Shown here: positions 18,437 to 28,378 of the stretch, in pieces
How the letters are laid out: every line of letters begins with the position of its first letter
Numbering within the stretch: position 1 is the first letter of the stretch
NCBI RefSeq assembly: GCF_036248255.1
Contig: NZ_CP109179.1
Location: 735,262 to 799,261 of the forward strand
DNA from: Streptomyces sp. NBC_01717
GTDB taxonomy: Bacteria; Actinomycetota; Actinomycetes; Streptomycetales; Streptomycetaceae
Direction of reading: 5' to 3'
DNA length: 64,000 nucleotides
Notes under the pieces: model-generated
What the model saw: only the letters and a program-made list of their open reading frames with translations
Database searches by the model: none
What the model was told of the DNA's origin: nothing
Made by a program: the position numbers and the translations under genes

Positions 18437-19462
18437 TCACTGGCTTCCGTTCTCGAATATGGTCCTGTCTGGGTACAGCACCAACTCGGTGGGCCAGCGA
18501 CCGTCCCAAAGGTGGCCGGGCCCGTGATAGCGGGAGGATTCGTAATGCCATGCGACATTGCCAGCCATCATGTAACCCACCCCTTCGAGATACCGGTGCA
18601 CAGCGTTGCCCAACGGATGGTGCCGGTAGCGCGCCCGCAACACTCGGCATGCGCGACGGTAGTCGTCGTCGGCCACCTTGATCCGATCCAGCATCACATC
18701 GGCGGCTGCCTGCGCAGATAGGTCATCATGGAGCATCAGGGAAAACATCAGGTTCATGCAGTCACCGGATGCCATTTCCTTACGCGCTGACAACAAGTCG
18801 TTAACCAGCACGACGTGCGTCCCAGCAATGCGCCACAGACCTGCCAGATCACCATCGCGTTCCATTAGGATGGTCAGATCGATGCCCAGACCAAATTCGA
18901 TGGGAACCATGATCGTCTCGCCGCCGGTAGAAAGACGGCGCAGAGGAAAACAGACGTCTGGATGGATGGGATATCCGGTAGCCCGCAGGGCGTTCTCCAT
19001 TGCCAGAGCCTCGGCCCAGCGTCGCTGCGTGCGAGCGTGCCGGGTGCGAACACCCGAGGGCATTGCATCTGTCAGAGCTGCCCAAACGCCATTATAGGCG
19101 CTGGAGTAAGGGCTGGCGTCGTCACCTGTGCCGTCGAGCATTTGCATGAAGCCACGGTAGGTGCCCCAATCGTGGGCAGCTCGGTCATCGAGAGCGAACA
19201 ACAAAGTGTATAGGCGGCTGATATGCCCCATGCGTGCGCTCGCGGCAGTGGGGTAGCACCAGCACGACCAGCGCGGGATCTTCTCCTGGATGAATGCATC
19301 TCTGCTCTCCTGGCTGGCGAAGGGAACTGAATCCCGCAGCCACGTGTGGTCAGCATCAGTCACGACGGCATGACTCGGGTGGATTCTCGCCTGCCCCGGA
19401 AATGGGATTGCAGAGATGTGAACGCGCGACCCGGGATCCATCAGCTCGGCCAGAGAGGCCAT
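18437..19462 (-). CDS. Class I terpene synthase (sesquiterpene-cyclase type)
   Basis: The 341-residue soluble enzyme should ionise a prenyl diphosphate and cyclise it. The first metal motif is D92-D93-R-A-A-H-D, a variant of DDxx(x)D/E. The second is N221-D-L-L-S225-A-R-K228-E229, an exact NSE/DTE triad. A terminal RY pair (ESSRYHGP) closes the active site. The length fits bacterial mono- or sesquiterpene cyclases. The gene stands alone on the minus strand; the P450 at 22985 points the other way, with 3.5 kb of IS debris between them. The product cannot be predicted. Confidence 0.9.
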   Translation of the reverse strand: MASLAELMDPGSRVHISAIPFPGQARIHPSHAVVTDADHTWLRDSVPFASQESRDAFIQEKIPRWSCWCYPTAASARMGHISRLYTLLFALDDRAAHDWGTYRGFMQMLDGTGDDASPYSSAYNGVWAALTDAMPSGVRTRHARTQRRWAEALAMENALRATGYPIHPDVCFPLRRLSTGGETIMVPIEFGLGIDLTILMERDGDLAGLWRIAGTHVVLVNDLLSARKEMASGDCMNLMFSLMLHDDLSAQAAADVMLDRIKVADDDYRRACRVLRARYRHHPLGNAVHRYLEGVGYMMAGNVAWHYESSRYHGPGHLWDGRWPTELVLYPDRTIFENGSQ

Positions 19463-19641
19463 GACACTTCTCCATATCCCCGGATTCGGTTATAAAGCCG
19501 GGTCGGAAGTTGACGTCGCCAGAGCCCAACGCGAGACTCTGTGCATTGCCTTTGATGTCGTCACCCGATCGTGGGGTGCGTTGATATATCTTTGGATGGA
19601 GGCATCTGTCGGCTATGTTTAGATTCTCATTCGTGTTATCC

Positions 19642-20090
19642 CTAGATAATCTTTTCTGTTTGGTCCCAGTTGGTAGCGCAGGCGACGCCTCCCGTGTTCC
19701 AGCCCACCAGGAGACATGGATAGCCCACCGATCGAAAGGCGTGGCCGTTAGCCGCCTGGGTGGGTATCCATCGCTGGCCTGAGTCAGCGGTATTGCAGCT
19801 GGAAAGGTAGGTGTCGGCCCCGTTGGTGTCCAGGCGTGGCGAGATTGATGGGGCGCGGAATGATGGCTGGGTCGGTCTCCCGGTCAGTGGAACGAGTTCC
19901 TCCACTGACCGATAGGCCGCAGGTAGCCTGATTGACTGTGCGCCCACTGCCGCTCAGACACAGGCCTGGGTTCTGGTTCTTGAAATTGTGGACCCGGCCC
20001 TGTCGCGATTCGAGCTTTGCGCACGTCATCTCCGTCTCTTGTGCAGTCGGCGTGTGTCTGCCGATCACTACAACGTCGGGACGGACCCGG
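19642..20090 (-). pseudogene. Possible ricin-type (beta-trefoil) lectin remnant
   Basis: Two frames carry consecutive lectin-like repeats: VHNFKNQNPGLCLSGSGRTV and N-Q-A-T-C-G, then RLDTNGADTYLSSCNTADSG followed by Q-R-W-I-P, and YPCLLVGWNTGGVACATNW. The spacing of C-L and Q-x-W echoes the beta-trefoil repeat. A frameshift near 19900 and the absence of a signal peptide suggest a dead gene. It sits between the terpene synthase and IS5-type copy 2. Confidence 0.35.
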
Positions 20091-20172
20091 CGGTTCAACG
20101 ACGAGATGGGCACGTTCCCGGGACCGCGGCGATAGGGTGCGGCCCTCGGCGTTGCTGCGCACGTACGGCTTA

Positions 20173-21034
20173 GACGGTGTCCTACATGGTGAGTTTGAGG
20201 AAGCGTTTGTAGCAGCAGAGGGCGGCGGCGAGGCCGAGAAAGGCCAGGTAGTTGCGGGGATAGCGTTCGTAGCGGTGGTTGAGTCTGTGGTAGCCGGTTA
20301 GCCAGGACATGGTCCGCTCGATGACCCATCGCCGGCGTCCTAATCGTTCGCTGGACTCAATACCCTTGCGGGCAATCCGGACTCCGATGCGCTTGCCCCA
20401 TAGCCATTTTCGCAGGTGAGGGACGTCGTACGCCTTGTCCGCGTGGAGACGTTGGGGCTTGGATTCGGCTGCGTGGAATTCGTGTCCCATGTGGAAGTGG
20501 GACAGCATCGGCTTCAGCGCCTGGCTGTCGTGGGTGTTGGCCGCGGAGAGCCCGACGCGTAGGGGCAGTCCTTCCGCGTCGGACAGGACGTGCATCTTGG
20601 AACCTGGCTTACCCCGGTCCACGGGACTCGGACCTGCAAGTTCGCCCCTTTTTTAGCGCGCACATGGGCGGAGTCCAGGACCACGCGAGAGAGATCGACC
20701 AACCCTTGTTCGTCTAGGAGTTGCAACACCTTCTGGTGCAGCCGGCCCCACACTCCGGCCCGCGACCAGATCACGAACCGACGATGCACCGTCGACTTAG
20801 ACGCCCCGAAACAGGGCGGCAGCGCACGCCAGGCGCAGCCGCTGACCAGCACGTAGATGATCGCGGCGAACACCGCCTCATCATCGATGTTTGCCACCCC
20901 ACCACCCTGCGGCCGCACACGAGCCGGCGGCAATAACGGCCTCGTGATCTCCCACAAACCGTCCGGAACGATCCAACCCCACCCACTACTCCCCATGTCC
21001 TCCTCAACGACCAACAGCCATGTAGGACACTGTC
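20173..21034. mobile_element. IS5-family insertion sequence, copy 2 (862 bp, inverted)
   Basis: Same length and, by eye, same sequence as copy 1 but in the opposite orientation. It is flanked by TTA on both sides (20170-20172, 21035-21037). The right-hand TTA directly touches the end of copy 3, so it landed in the target duplication of an older relative. Confidence 0.92.
20182..20996 (-). CDS. IS5-family transposase, copy 2 (orfA/orfB, -1 frameshift)
   Basis: OrfA is 20514-20996 and orfB ends at 20182; protein sequences match copy 1, including the A-AAA-AAG slippery run at the orfA/orfB junction (about 20650-20656). All DDE residues are kept, so this copy should be as competent as copy 1. 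Confidence 0.88.
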
Positions 21035-21037
21035 TTA

Positions 21038-21335
21038 GACGGTGTCCTATGTGGTGAGTTTGAGGAAGCGTTTGTAGCAGCAGAGGGCGGCGGCGAGGCC
21101 GAGAAAGGCCAGGTAGTTGCGGGGATAGCGTTCGTAGCGGTGGTTGAGTCTGTGGTAGCCGGTTAGCCAGGACATGGTCCGCTCGATGACCCATCGCCGG
21201 CGTCCTAATCGTTCGCTGGACTCGATGCCTTTGCGGGCGATGCGCACGCCGATGCGTTTGCCCCGTAACCATTTTCGCAGGTGGGGGATGTCGTAGGCCT
21301 TGTCGGCGTGCGGGCGCTGGGGCTTGAAGTACCTG
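21038..21335 (-). mobile_element. Truncated, diverged IS5-type copy 3
   Basis: The outer end GACGGTGTCCTATGTGG and about 300 bp of the transposase 3' half remain (YDIPHLRKWLRGKRIGVRIA through to the stop at 21047), with several substitutions relative to copies 1 and 2. Similarity stops near 21335, where IS110-type sequence begins. It is older than copy 2 and provided its target site. Confidence 0.8.
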
Positions 21336-21579
21336 CCTCGGTGGGGGTCGTGTCTCCTTACGTTGTTGGTGGGTTGATTCCGGTCACTCGTAGGATCGGA
21401 AGGCCCAGGGATGCTGGGTGTGGCTGCGTGTCTCCAGCCCAGTGGTGGCTTCAAACGATTGGCCGCCTGGCCTCCCGCGACGACTCGACCACTCATTGGG
21501 ATGCGCGCGACAGGGTAGCTCGGTAAGGACATGCTGGCGAAGTCGTCTGCTGGGACAAATACAGGCAACGATTTCGGGG
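21336..21579 (+). other. Left non-coding end of an IS110-type element
   Basis: These 244 bases lie between the broken IS5 copy and the start of an IS110 transposase and contain no frame. In the IS110 subgroup this position encodes the bridge RNA, so part of that RNA gene may survive. I could not verify a fold or guide loops. Confidence 0.3.
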
Positions 21580-21711
21580 GTGGCCGTGCCTGAGCTGTGG
21601 GCCGGTACGGACGCGGGCAAGGCCGAGCATCACTGCGTGGTGATTGACACCGACGCCAAGCGGGAGTTGTCGCGGCGGGTGGCCAACGACGAGGCCGCAC
21701 TGCTCGAACTA
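21580..21711 (+). pseudogene. N-terminal scrap of an IS110-family transposase
   Basis: From the GTG at 21580 the frame reads VAVPELWAGTDAGKAEHHCV, then VIDTDAKRELSRRVANDEAA. This is the RuvC-like N-terminus of IS110 (the first Asp in G-T-D-A-G-K). It is cut after 44 codons by the IS630-type element at 21712; no continuation appears on the other side. Confidence 0.75.
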
Positions 21712-22696
21712 CTGAGGTTTTCAAGGTGGGGTCGGCGGGTTGAGGGGGTCGGGTGCATACGGCGGAAGCCGGACGGTGGTGAGCCAGTCGTGTTCGGCCT
21801 CGTACCGCTTCAGCCCCGCGGCCAGATGGGTGTTGAGATTGTCCCAGACCACCACGATCGGTCCGTCGAGCTGGATGTGTGCCCGCACCAGGAGGTCGCG
21901 ATAGTCCTGCCACGAGAAGCTCTTGCGGGCGCCCTTGAGCAGGAGGTGCGTGCGGGGCCGGTGGATGAGACGGCTCTTCTCGCCGGCCTTGTAGCAACAC
22001 AGCGCGGCAACCGAGGTCCGGCGGCGGGACCTGCCACGCACGCGGATGACGGGGGTGTGCCCGCGCCGGCCCCAGGTGCGGGCACGGGGCGGCGTCATCG
22101 AGAAACCGGCCTCGTCCTCGAAGACGATCCAGGCCCCAAAGGCCGCCGCGAGCCTTTTACCCGGGGCCAAACCTCCTTCTTCCACAGCTCCACCGCGTGC
22201 TCGTCACGCTCCAGTGCTCTGCGGGCGGGAGCCTGCCAGGACCAGCCGTGCCGTTTCAGCAGCCGCCACACCGTCGCCACCGACAGGCTCACTCGCAGCC
22301 GACGGCGGATCACCGCCTGGACCCGGACCAGGGTCCAGCGTTCGTCTTCGAAGCCGTGCGTCGCCGGGCCTTTGCCGAGTTCCTCCTCCAGCACGGCGAA
22401 CTGGGCATCGGTGATGGTCGGTGAGTTCGCCGGACCCGCGGAACGCAGGCCCTCCATGCCGCCCTCGCGCCAGGCACGGCGCCAGCGTTCCACCGACCGC
22501 ACGCTCACTCGCAAGTCCTTGGCGATCACCGAGGTCTTCTCACCCGCCGCGAACCGTTGCCCGGCCTGAAGCCGGATCTCCTCACGAAACGCCCGACGTT
22601 CAGCGGTCAGGCCCCCACCCTCCGAATACCTCACCCCACCGGCATACCGCAGGGATCACGAACCGTCACCACCCGACGACAACACGAAAACCTCAG
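21712..22696. mobile_element. IS630-family element, internally deleted
   Basis: The ends share ACTGAGGTTTTC (left) and its complement (22686-22697), with the TA dinucleotide target typical of IS630 on both sides. The element is about 985 bp and lacks the last part of the transposase, so it is defective. Confidence 0.75.
21724..22634 (-). pseudogene. IS630-family transposase, frameshifted and C-terminally deleted
   Basis: The N-terminal frame (from 22634) has the HTH part VIAKDLRVSVRSVERWRRAW and VSLSVATVWRLLKRHGWSW. After a shift near 22150 the catalytic part continues with WIVFEDEAGFSMTPP (first Asp), PIVVVWDNLNTHLAAG (second Asp) and PPYAPDPLNP, where the family has YAPDLNPVE. The sequence ends there, so the catalytic Glu is missing. 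Confidence 0.8.
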
Positions 22697-22984
22697 TAAT
22701 CCCTTCCGTGGGGGCCTGGTGAGTTGTATTGACGTTGCAACACGTGAGCAAGCAGATGTGCTACTTCCCAACGCCACCGTGCGGTAGCAGAGTTGGCGCG
22801 TCAGATGTATGGTCCAGCTGGATTCCAGCCAATCTCGGCTTGCTGGAGCGTACGTATGTGATGTGCCCGTCGGTGTCGGCTGCGTAGCTCGGTGGTTCCC
22901 CTTCCCGACGGAAGAAACGATTGGGGGCTCGAGCGTTCCCTGGAGGATGCCGAGGCGCCTACGCGAAAGGACGCTGCATCAAAT
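22697..22984. other. Leader of the P450 gene, no gene seen
   Basis: 288 bases between the IS630 element and the P450 start. A possible ribosome site AAAGGA lies at 22967-22972. No other structure was recognised. Confidence 0.4.
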
Positions 22985-24322
22985 ATGCTGAGCACAAACA
23001 AGATGCCGAAGGCCCCGCAGGCTCTCCCGCTGGTGGGACACGCTTGGCAGTTCCTCAAAGACCCCCTCGGTTTCCTCCTGTCCCTGCCCTCGTACGGCAG
23101 TCTGGTCCGCATACAACTCGGCCCCGAGCCTGCCATCGTGGTCTGCGACCCGGAGCTCACGCGTCAAGTCCTGGTCGGCGACCGCACATTCGATAAGGGT
23201 GGGGCCTTCTTCGAGCGCGGACGAGAAATCGCGGGCAACGGGCTCGCGACGTGCCCCTATGGCCAACATCGGCGGCAGCGGAGGCTGGTGCAACCTGCCT
23301 TTCAGCAAGGCCGGATGCCCGTATACGCAGATGTGATGACCGCCTTCATCGCGGACATGGTCGAGGGCTGGCGCGATGAGCAGGTCCTCGACGTGCCCGC
23401 GGTCATGCATCAACTCTCCATGAAGGTGACCTGCGCGACGATGTTCGGCGCACAGCTGGACGCGTCCAGCCAGGCGGAGATGCTTGAGGATCTGCACATT
23501 CTCTTGTCGGGGATGTTCACCCGGACACTCCTGCCGCCGTTCCTGGACAAAGTACCCACCCGTGGCAACCTCCGGCATGAACGGGCACGCGCGCGCCTAT
23601 ACGAGACGATTGGCCGGATAGTCAAGGGCCGCCGCCGTGCCGGAATAGACGGGGACGATGTCCTGTCGACGCTGCTGGCCTCGTCTGACAACGCCGACGG
23701 CTCGGACGGCCTGTCAGACGCTGAAATCGCCAACCAAGTCGTGACGTTCTTCCTCGCCGGCACCGAAACCACCGCGAACACCCTGGCCTGGACCTTGCAC
23801 CATCTGGCGTTGAATCCGGGCATCGAGAGTCGGCTTCAGGCTGAGACGAGCGCTGTATTGGCAGGCCGCTGCGCAACCTTCACGGATCTCCCCGCGCTGG
23901 AGCTGACCGGACGCGTCATCACCGAGACGATGCGGATGCGCCCCCTGCTGTGGCTGCTCACCCGCATCACGACCGACGACACCGAACTGGGCGGACATCG
24001 AATCCCGGCCGGGACCACCCTCATCTACAGTCCTTACCTCATTCATCACCGGTCGGACGCATATCCCGACCCGCACCGATTCGACCCAGACCGCTGGACT
24101 GACAAGGAAACCGCCAAGAAACCCCGTGGAAGTCTCATTCCTTTCGGCGGCGGCGCCCGCAAATGCATCGGCGACACGTTCGCCATCATGGAGGCCACCT
24201 TGGCACTGGCCTCCATCACAGCGCGGTGGCGCCTGGAACCAGTTGAAAACTCCCGCGTCCGCCCTGCGGTCCGGGCCACTCTGGTCCCCCGGGGGCTCCA
24301 CATGCGCTGCGTAGCCCACTGA
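22985..24322 (+). CDS. Cytochrome P450
   Basis: A 445-residue haem mono-oxygenase, soluble type. Seen in order: an N-terminal Pro-rich start (PLVGHAWQFLKDPLGFLLS), the C-helix WxxxR-like region YGQHRRQRRLVQPAF, the I-helix oxygen-activation motif AGTETTANT, the K-helix E-T-M-R, a PERF-like region (HRFDPDRW) and the haem loop FGGGARKCIGDTFA with Cys394 as ligand. The sequence style (class with HRRQRR and AGTETTAN) is that of terpene-modifying actinobacterial P450s, which fits the terpene synthase at 18437. No ferredoxin gene is adjacent. The ATG at 22985 is chosen over 23006 for its upstream AAAGGA. Confidence 0.92.
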   Translation: MLSTNKMPKAPQALPLVGHAWQFLKDPLGFLLSLPSYGSLVRIQLGPEPAIVVCDPELTRQVLVGDRTFDKGGAFFERGREIAGNGLATCPYGQHRRQRRLVQPAFQQGRMPVYADVMTAFIADMVEGWRDEQVLDVPAVMHQLSMKVTCATMFGAQLDASSQAEMLEDLHILLSGMFTRTLLPPFLDKVPTRGNLRHERARARLYETIGRIVKGRRRAGIDGDDVLSTLLASSDNADGSDGLSDAEIANQVVTFFLAGTETTANTLAWTLHHLALNPGIESRLQAETSAVLAGRCATFTDLPALELTGRVITETMRMRPLLWLLTRITTDDTELGGHRIPAGTTLIYSPYLIHHRSDAYPDPHRFDPDRWTDKETAKKPRGSLIPFGGGARKCIGDTFAIMEATLALASITARWRLEPVENSRVRPAVRATLVPRGLHMRCVAH

Positions 24323-24539
24323 GCGTCTCTAGAACTCTGTGTGTGCCTGTGGTTTCCAGGCTTGTCGGGCGCGGCGTGGCCGGGTGTGGTCACCGTTATG
24401 GGGTCCGATCATCGGGGTGAGGGGGTGGGCTTGGCTTCGGTGGTGTGCAGGTGGTGGAAGCCGGTCCGCTCGGCGGCATGGGTGCGTCGTCGACATGTTC
24501 TGTGTGAGAGCCGCACCCGGCCGGAAGTTGGTCTTCTAA

Positions 24540-24698
24540 GGCTGTCCCGTAATCCCTGGCGGGCGCACGACGACAGCTACGGCACCTCGCCGCGTTGTCG
24601 GAACGCCCGAATACGACCGGTATGAGGACGCCCCTCCGCCTTGCGATGCACCGCATCTGACGCCGCGCGCTGATCCACCAGGGATTACGGGACAGCCC
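24540..24698. mobile_element. MITE copy 2 (159 bp)
   Basis: Nearly identical to copy 1 at 1321-1479 (same length, a handful of substitutions). Its ends are the same GGCTGTCCCGTAATCC inverted repeats. The flanks are TAA (24537-24539) and TTA (24699-24701), so a clean duplication is not preserved here. It lies between the P450 and an IS630-type remnant. Confidence 0.8.
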
Positions 24699-24745
24699 TT
24701 AGTGTTCTGAGTCATGAATTCCATGTAGATATGCAGGCTTGCTCT

Positions 24746-25325
24746 ATGGCGCGGATGGGGCGGCCGAAGGCCGAGTTGACGTTGTCGGACGAGGAGCGGG
24801 CTGCGCTTGAGGGGTGGGTGCGGCGTCGTTCCACGCCGCAGGCGTGGGCGCTGAGGTGTCGGATCATCCTGGCTTGCGGTGAGGGTGCCTCGAACAAGGA
24901 CGTGGCTGCTCAACTCGGCTCCACACCACAGGCGGTGGGCCGCTGGCGGGCCCGGTTCGTGCAGTACCGGATTGCCGGTCTCGGTGACATGCCGCGTTCG
25001 GGCGGCCCCAGGACGGTGACGGACGAGCAGGTGGCCGCGGTAGTCACCAGGACACTGGAATCCACTCCGAAGAACGCCACTCACTGGTCGACACGGTCGA
25101 TGGCCACGGAGATGGGTCTTTCCCAGTCGTCGGTGTCACGGATCTGGCGGGCGTTCGGGCTGCAGCCGCACCGCTCGGAGACCTTCAAGCTGTCGACCGA
25201 CCCGTACTTCGTCGACAAGGTCCACGATGTTGTCGGCCTCTACCTGGACCCGTCCGAGCGGGCGTTGGTGTTCTGCGTGGATGAGAAGTCGCAGATCCAG
25301 GCCCTGGACCGGTTCCAGCCCGTTC
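24746..25325 (+). pseudogene. IS630-family transposase, C-terminally truncated
   Basis: From the ATG at 24746: a basic start, then two HTH parts (RCRIILACGEGASNKDVAAQ and TEMGLSQSSVSRIWRAFGL) and LVFCVDEKSQIQALDR with the first catalytic Asp. Similarity ends at about 25325, so two catalytic acids are lost. It is a different IS630 lineage from the element at 21712. The following 330 bases (to 25653) hold no recognisable gene. Confidence 0.8.
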
Positions 25326-25653
25326 ACCCCGCAGCTGCTCCTCACGTTTCTCGTCGCCGGCCAGGCGGGCGGGGGTGACGACGGGATCGGTCAGTCCAGC
25401 CGAGACAACGGTGCGGGTTGCTTCGTCGCGGGTTGCCGGCCTCGCCCGTTGGTGATGTGCACCGGAACGGCGAGGGCCGGCGCCGTTCCGGCTCTGGCGG
25501 ACATGATCGACATGTTCCGCCAGCCCCGGCCGTTTCTTGCGGAACCTGTCGCCCGTCGTACCACCTGCCCTGCCCCCGAGCGGGACTATGGCGAGGACAC
25601 TGTTACTGCAGCCGGCGGCGCCGGGCCAATGTTGTGGGCCAACGGAGGCCTGA

Positions 25654-26964
25654 TTACGTGTGGTGTCTGCGCATGCGGTTGGCTTCAGAGCGATAGTGTT
25701 CCGCCTCCGCCTCGTTGCCCAGGTCGCTGAGCCGGTTGGCAAGATTGGTGAGGCAGTCGAGGAGGTCCGAGCGGTAGCGTTCGGGAAAGGCTATGTGGAG
25801 TGGGCGCAGGCAGCGGACGGCTTCTTCTGCGTGGGAGAGTGCCTCGTGAGGGCGGCGGTCCACGGCAAGTCGCGTGGCGAGGTTGTTCAGGGCGATTCCC
25901 AGATCGCCGCTGAAGCGGTCAGAGTTGGCCTCAACAAGGTGCCTGAGGTACGTCACGGCCGCCCTGGACGCTTGCATGGCTTCTGCCTGATGACCAGCTG
26001 CCGCCTGATAGACACTCAGGTTGTTCAAGGCGGTTGACAGGTCGCCGAGCACACCTGGGTTACCAGCCTGGATGAGGGCTTGGTACAGATCCACAGCTCC
26101 TGCGGCAGCCTCTGCAGCTTCGGTGGCGCGTTCATCCTCCCACGCGCGGTTCGCAAGGTTGCTCAGGGCTGTAGCCAGATCGGATATATACCGCCCCGGG
26201 TATGCCTCGGACAGAGCACGGAAAATATCGACGGCTTCGGCTGTCGTCTCACGTGCCAAATCACCGAGCTTGGAGGCCGCCAGAGCCTCCCCGAGATTGT
26301 TCAAGGCCGCGGCCAGCTCCGCCAACTCGGCATCACGCGTTTGCAGATCCGATCGGGTATTCACCCGCTCCCGCTTCAAGGTGACTGCCTCTCGGCCGTG
26401 TATCACGGCATCCTCGTGCCGACCGAGTTCCTTGCAGCGCACTGCAAGGTTGTTCAACGCTGAAGCGAGCTCTCCCACGTACCGGACAGGATCTGCCGCG
26501 AACAGTTCTCGGCGGAGCGCAACAGCCTCGTCCGCGGCGATCAATGCTTCGTCCAAGCGACCTACCGCGGCCAGGCGGTTTCCGAAATTATTCAGGGCTG
26601 ACGCCAGGTTCTCCCGATAACGGTCATCGCGCTGCGCGACCCGGCGATGGGCTTCAACGGCCTCCTGCGTCAGCTCCAGTGCTTCATCATGCTGGCCCAG
26701 CACGAACAGATACACCCCGAGATTACTGAGCGCGGTTGCCAGCCCACCCTCATAGCGTGCTGCATCTGCCACGGCCAGACGCCGACGGATCTTCACCACA
26801 TCTCTAGTCGGACCGACTGCCTCATCTGGCTGTCCGTCCCGATACCACTGCTGGCCCACTTCGCTCAGCTGCGAGGCGACATCAGCCAAGTACGCGAAGT
26901 CGGCCGGAGAATCAGCGGCCTCTAACCGGCGTCGCACTGGATCAGGCAGTCCCGTCCACGGCAT
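25654..26964 (-). CDS. Tetratricopeptide (TPR) repeat protein
   Basis: The 436-residue product consists almost wholly of TPR units of about 42-48 residues with the recurring pattern LATALSNLGVYLFVLGQHDE and EALELTQEAVEAHRRVA; eight or nine are visible (ALNNFGNRLAAVGRLDEALI, ALNNLAVRCKELGRHEDAVI and so on). No nucleotide-binding or catalytic domain precedes them, although such repeats often form the C-terminal half of NB-ARC or CHAT-type proteins. The ATG at 26964 has GGGAG nine bases upstream and is preferred to 27015. It is probably a cytoplasmic interaction scaffold. Confidence 0.85.
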   Translation of the reverse strand: MPWTGLPDPVRRRLEAADSPADFAYLADVASQLSEVGQQWYRDGQPDEAVGPTRDVVKIRRRLAVADAARYEGGLATALSNLGVYLFVLGQHDEALELTQEAVEAHRRVAQRDDRYRENLASALNNFGNRLAAVGRLDEALIAADEAVALRRELFAADPVRYVGELASALNNLAVRCKELGRHEDAVIHGREAVTLKRERVNTRSDLQTRDAELAELAAALNNLGEALAASKLGDLARETTAEAVDIFRALSEAYPGRYISDLATALSNLANRAWEDERATEAAEAAAGAVDLYQALIQAGNPGVLGDLSTALNNLSVYQAAAGHQAEAMQASRAAVTYLRHLVEANSDRFSGDLGIALNNLATRLAVDRRPHEALSHAEEAVRCLRPLHIAFPERYRSDLLDCLTNLANRLSDLGNEAEAEHYRSEANRMRRHHT

Positions 26965-27176
26965 GGACTCAGCTCCCACTCTTCGAACAAATCTGACTCG
27001 GCGTCCATTCGGCATCGCGGGAAGACTTCCATCACCCGAAATCCGAACGGATGATCACATCAATAACGTCAGCAAGCGCTTACGCGCGAGTTCGTTCTAT
27101 ACCGAGGGGCCGCCCGACTGCTGACCATATGCGCGGCTGACTCGAGTTGCTTGCCGCCGAGCAGGCGCAGCAATAG

Positions 27177-28148
27177 GCGGGCGGCGCACGTACAGCAGCG
27201 GTCAGGCACCGGTTCATCAGCCGCAGCAGCCCGGACGAGCAGGCCCCGCCACTGGCCCGGCTGCTGCGCGGCGGCGGTGGCCGCGGTGGCTCCGCCCGCC
27301 TGAAGTTCTACCTGTCGATGCTGTGGCTGTCCCGCAACGAAGACGCTTCTCTTAACACCTACCCCGCCCACCAGTGGGCCCTGCTCATGGGGCTCGACGC
27401 TCCGGAGCAGGGCGCGCCCTCCCACATCAGGCTGCTCAGCGACACCGGTGGCGGCAGGCCTTACCGGGCACCGGGCCTCGCCATGCGGAAGGCGACCAAG
27501 CAGGAGAAGGCCGCCAACCTCTACGTGCAGTTGGCGGCCGGCTTCTGGACCAAGGGCTGGGTGGCGCACCTGTCCGGGGCCGCCATCGCTATGTACCTCG
27601 TTCTGCTGCACGAGCAGATGGGCGAGGAGAACAAGTCCGTGTGGATCGCGCCCCGCATGGGCCAGGAGCGGTTCGATCTCAGCGACGAGACCCGGCGCAA
27701 GGGGCTGAAGGCGCTCGTCGATCAGAACCTGGCAGCGGTCCGCAAGCCCGCGGGTGCCCGCCCGGCCCCGGACATTGCCGCTCACCGTGTCCGCGCATGG
27801 GTGGACGCCATGGTCGGCCGCGTCGCGTACGGAATCGGCACTCACCAGGGCCAGCCTGTGTCGGTCGGTGTCGCTGACGCCCGTGCTCTCGCCGACGAGA
27901 CCGCAACTGATGCCCAGTGCGAGGAGCTGCGGGCCGCCGTCACCGCGTACCTGACCCACGCCGAAGGCGAGCCGCGCACTCTCGCCCCAAGCAACGGCAC
28001 GCGCCCGCCGCTGTTCACCTACGACGTGCTGGTTCTCCTGGACCTGCAGGACGGTGTGACGTGTCGGTACGGGAACCGGTCGCCGGAGTGGAGTGCATGG
28101 AGATCGACCCGCGTGAGCCGTGCGCCCAGGACGCGGAGGCCGAGGTGA
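27177..28148 (+). pseudogene. Plasmid Rep-like winged-helix protein, start lost
   Basis: The frame begins after a stop at 27174 without a usable start codon until 27318, although homologous-looking sequence (VRHRFISRSSPDEQAPPLAR, then RLKFYLSMLWLSRN) lies upstream. The middle (GFWTKGWVAHLSGAAIAMYL and ERFDLSDETRRKGLKALVDQ) has the layout of a winged-helix domain seen in actinobacterial plasmid proteins. The last third reads like a different protein and may be a fusion. Role as a replication initiator is a guess. Confidence 0.4.
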
Positions 28149-28378
28149 TCGAAGCCTCCATGGGCCTGCGCGGGCCGACCACCAACGAGGACGGCCGAGG
28201 CCCGGTGGACGTCTACGAGGTGACCGTGCTCCGCACCGAGAAGATCACCTTCCGCCTTCCCGCGGCCTCCGCACAGGACGCCGAGGAGCGCTACCTCCTG
28301 GACGGCGAGGAGAGCAGCAGCAAGACCGTCGGGCTGTGCGTCGACTCTGCCACACGTCTGGACCCCACACCGGCTTGA
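28061..28378 (+). CDS. Small acidic hypothetical protein, plasmid type
   Basis: A 105-residue frame from the GTG at 28061 (93 residues from the ATG at 28097). The core YEVTVLRTEKITFRLPAASA and DAEERYLLDGEESSSKTVGL looks like a single alpha/beta domain with a repeated strand pattern. It overlaps the 3' end of the preceding frame, so it may have been its operon partner. Confidence 0.55.
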   Translation: MSVREPVAGVECMEIDPREPCAQDAEAEVIEASMGLRGPTTNEDGRGPVDVYEVTVLRTEKITFRLPAASAQDAEERYLLDGEESSSKTVGLCVDSATRLDPTPA

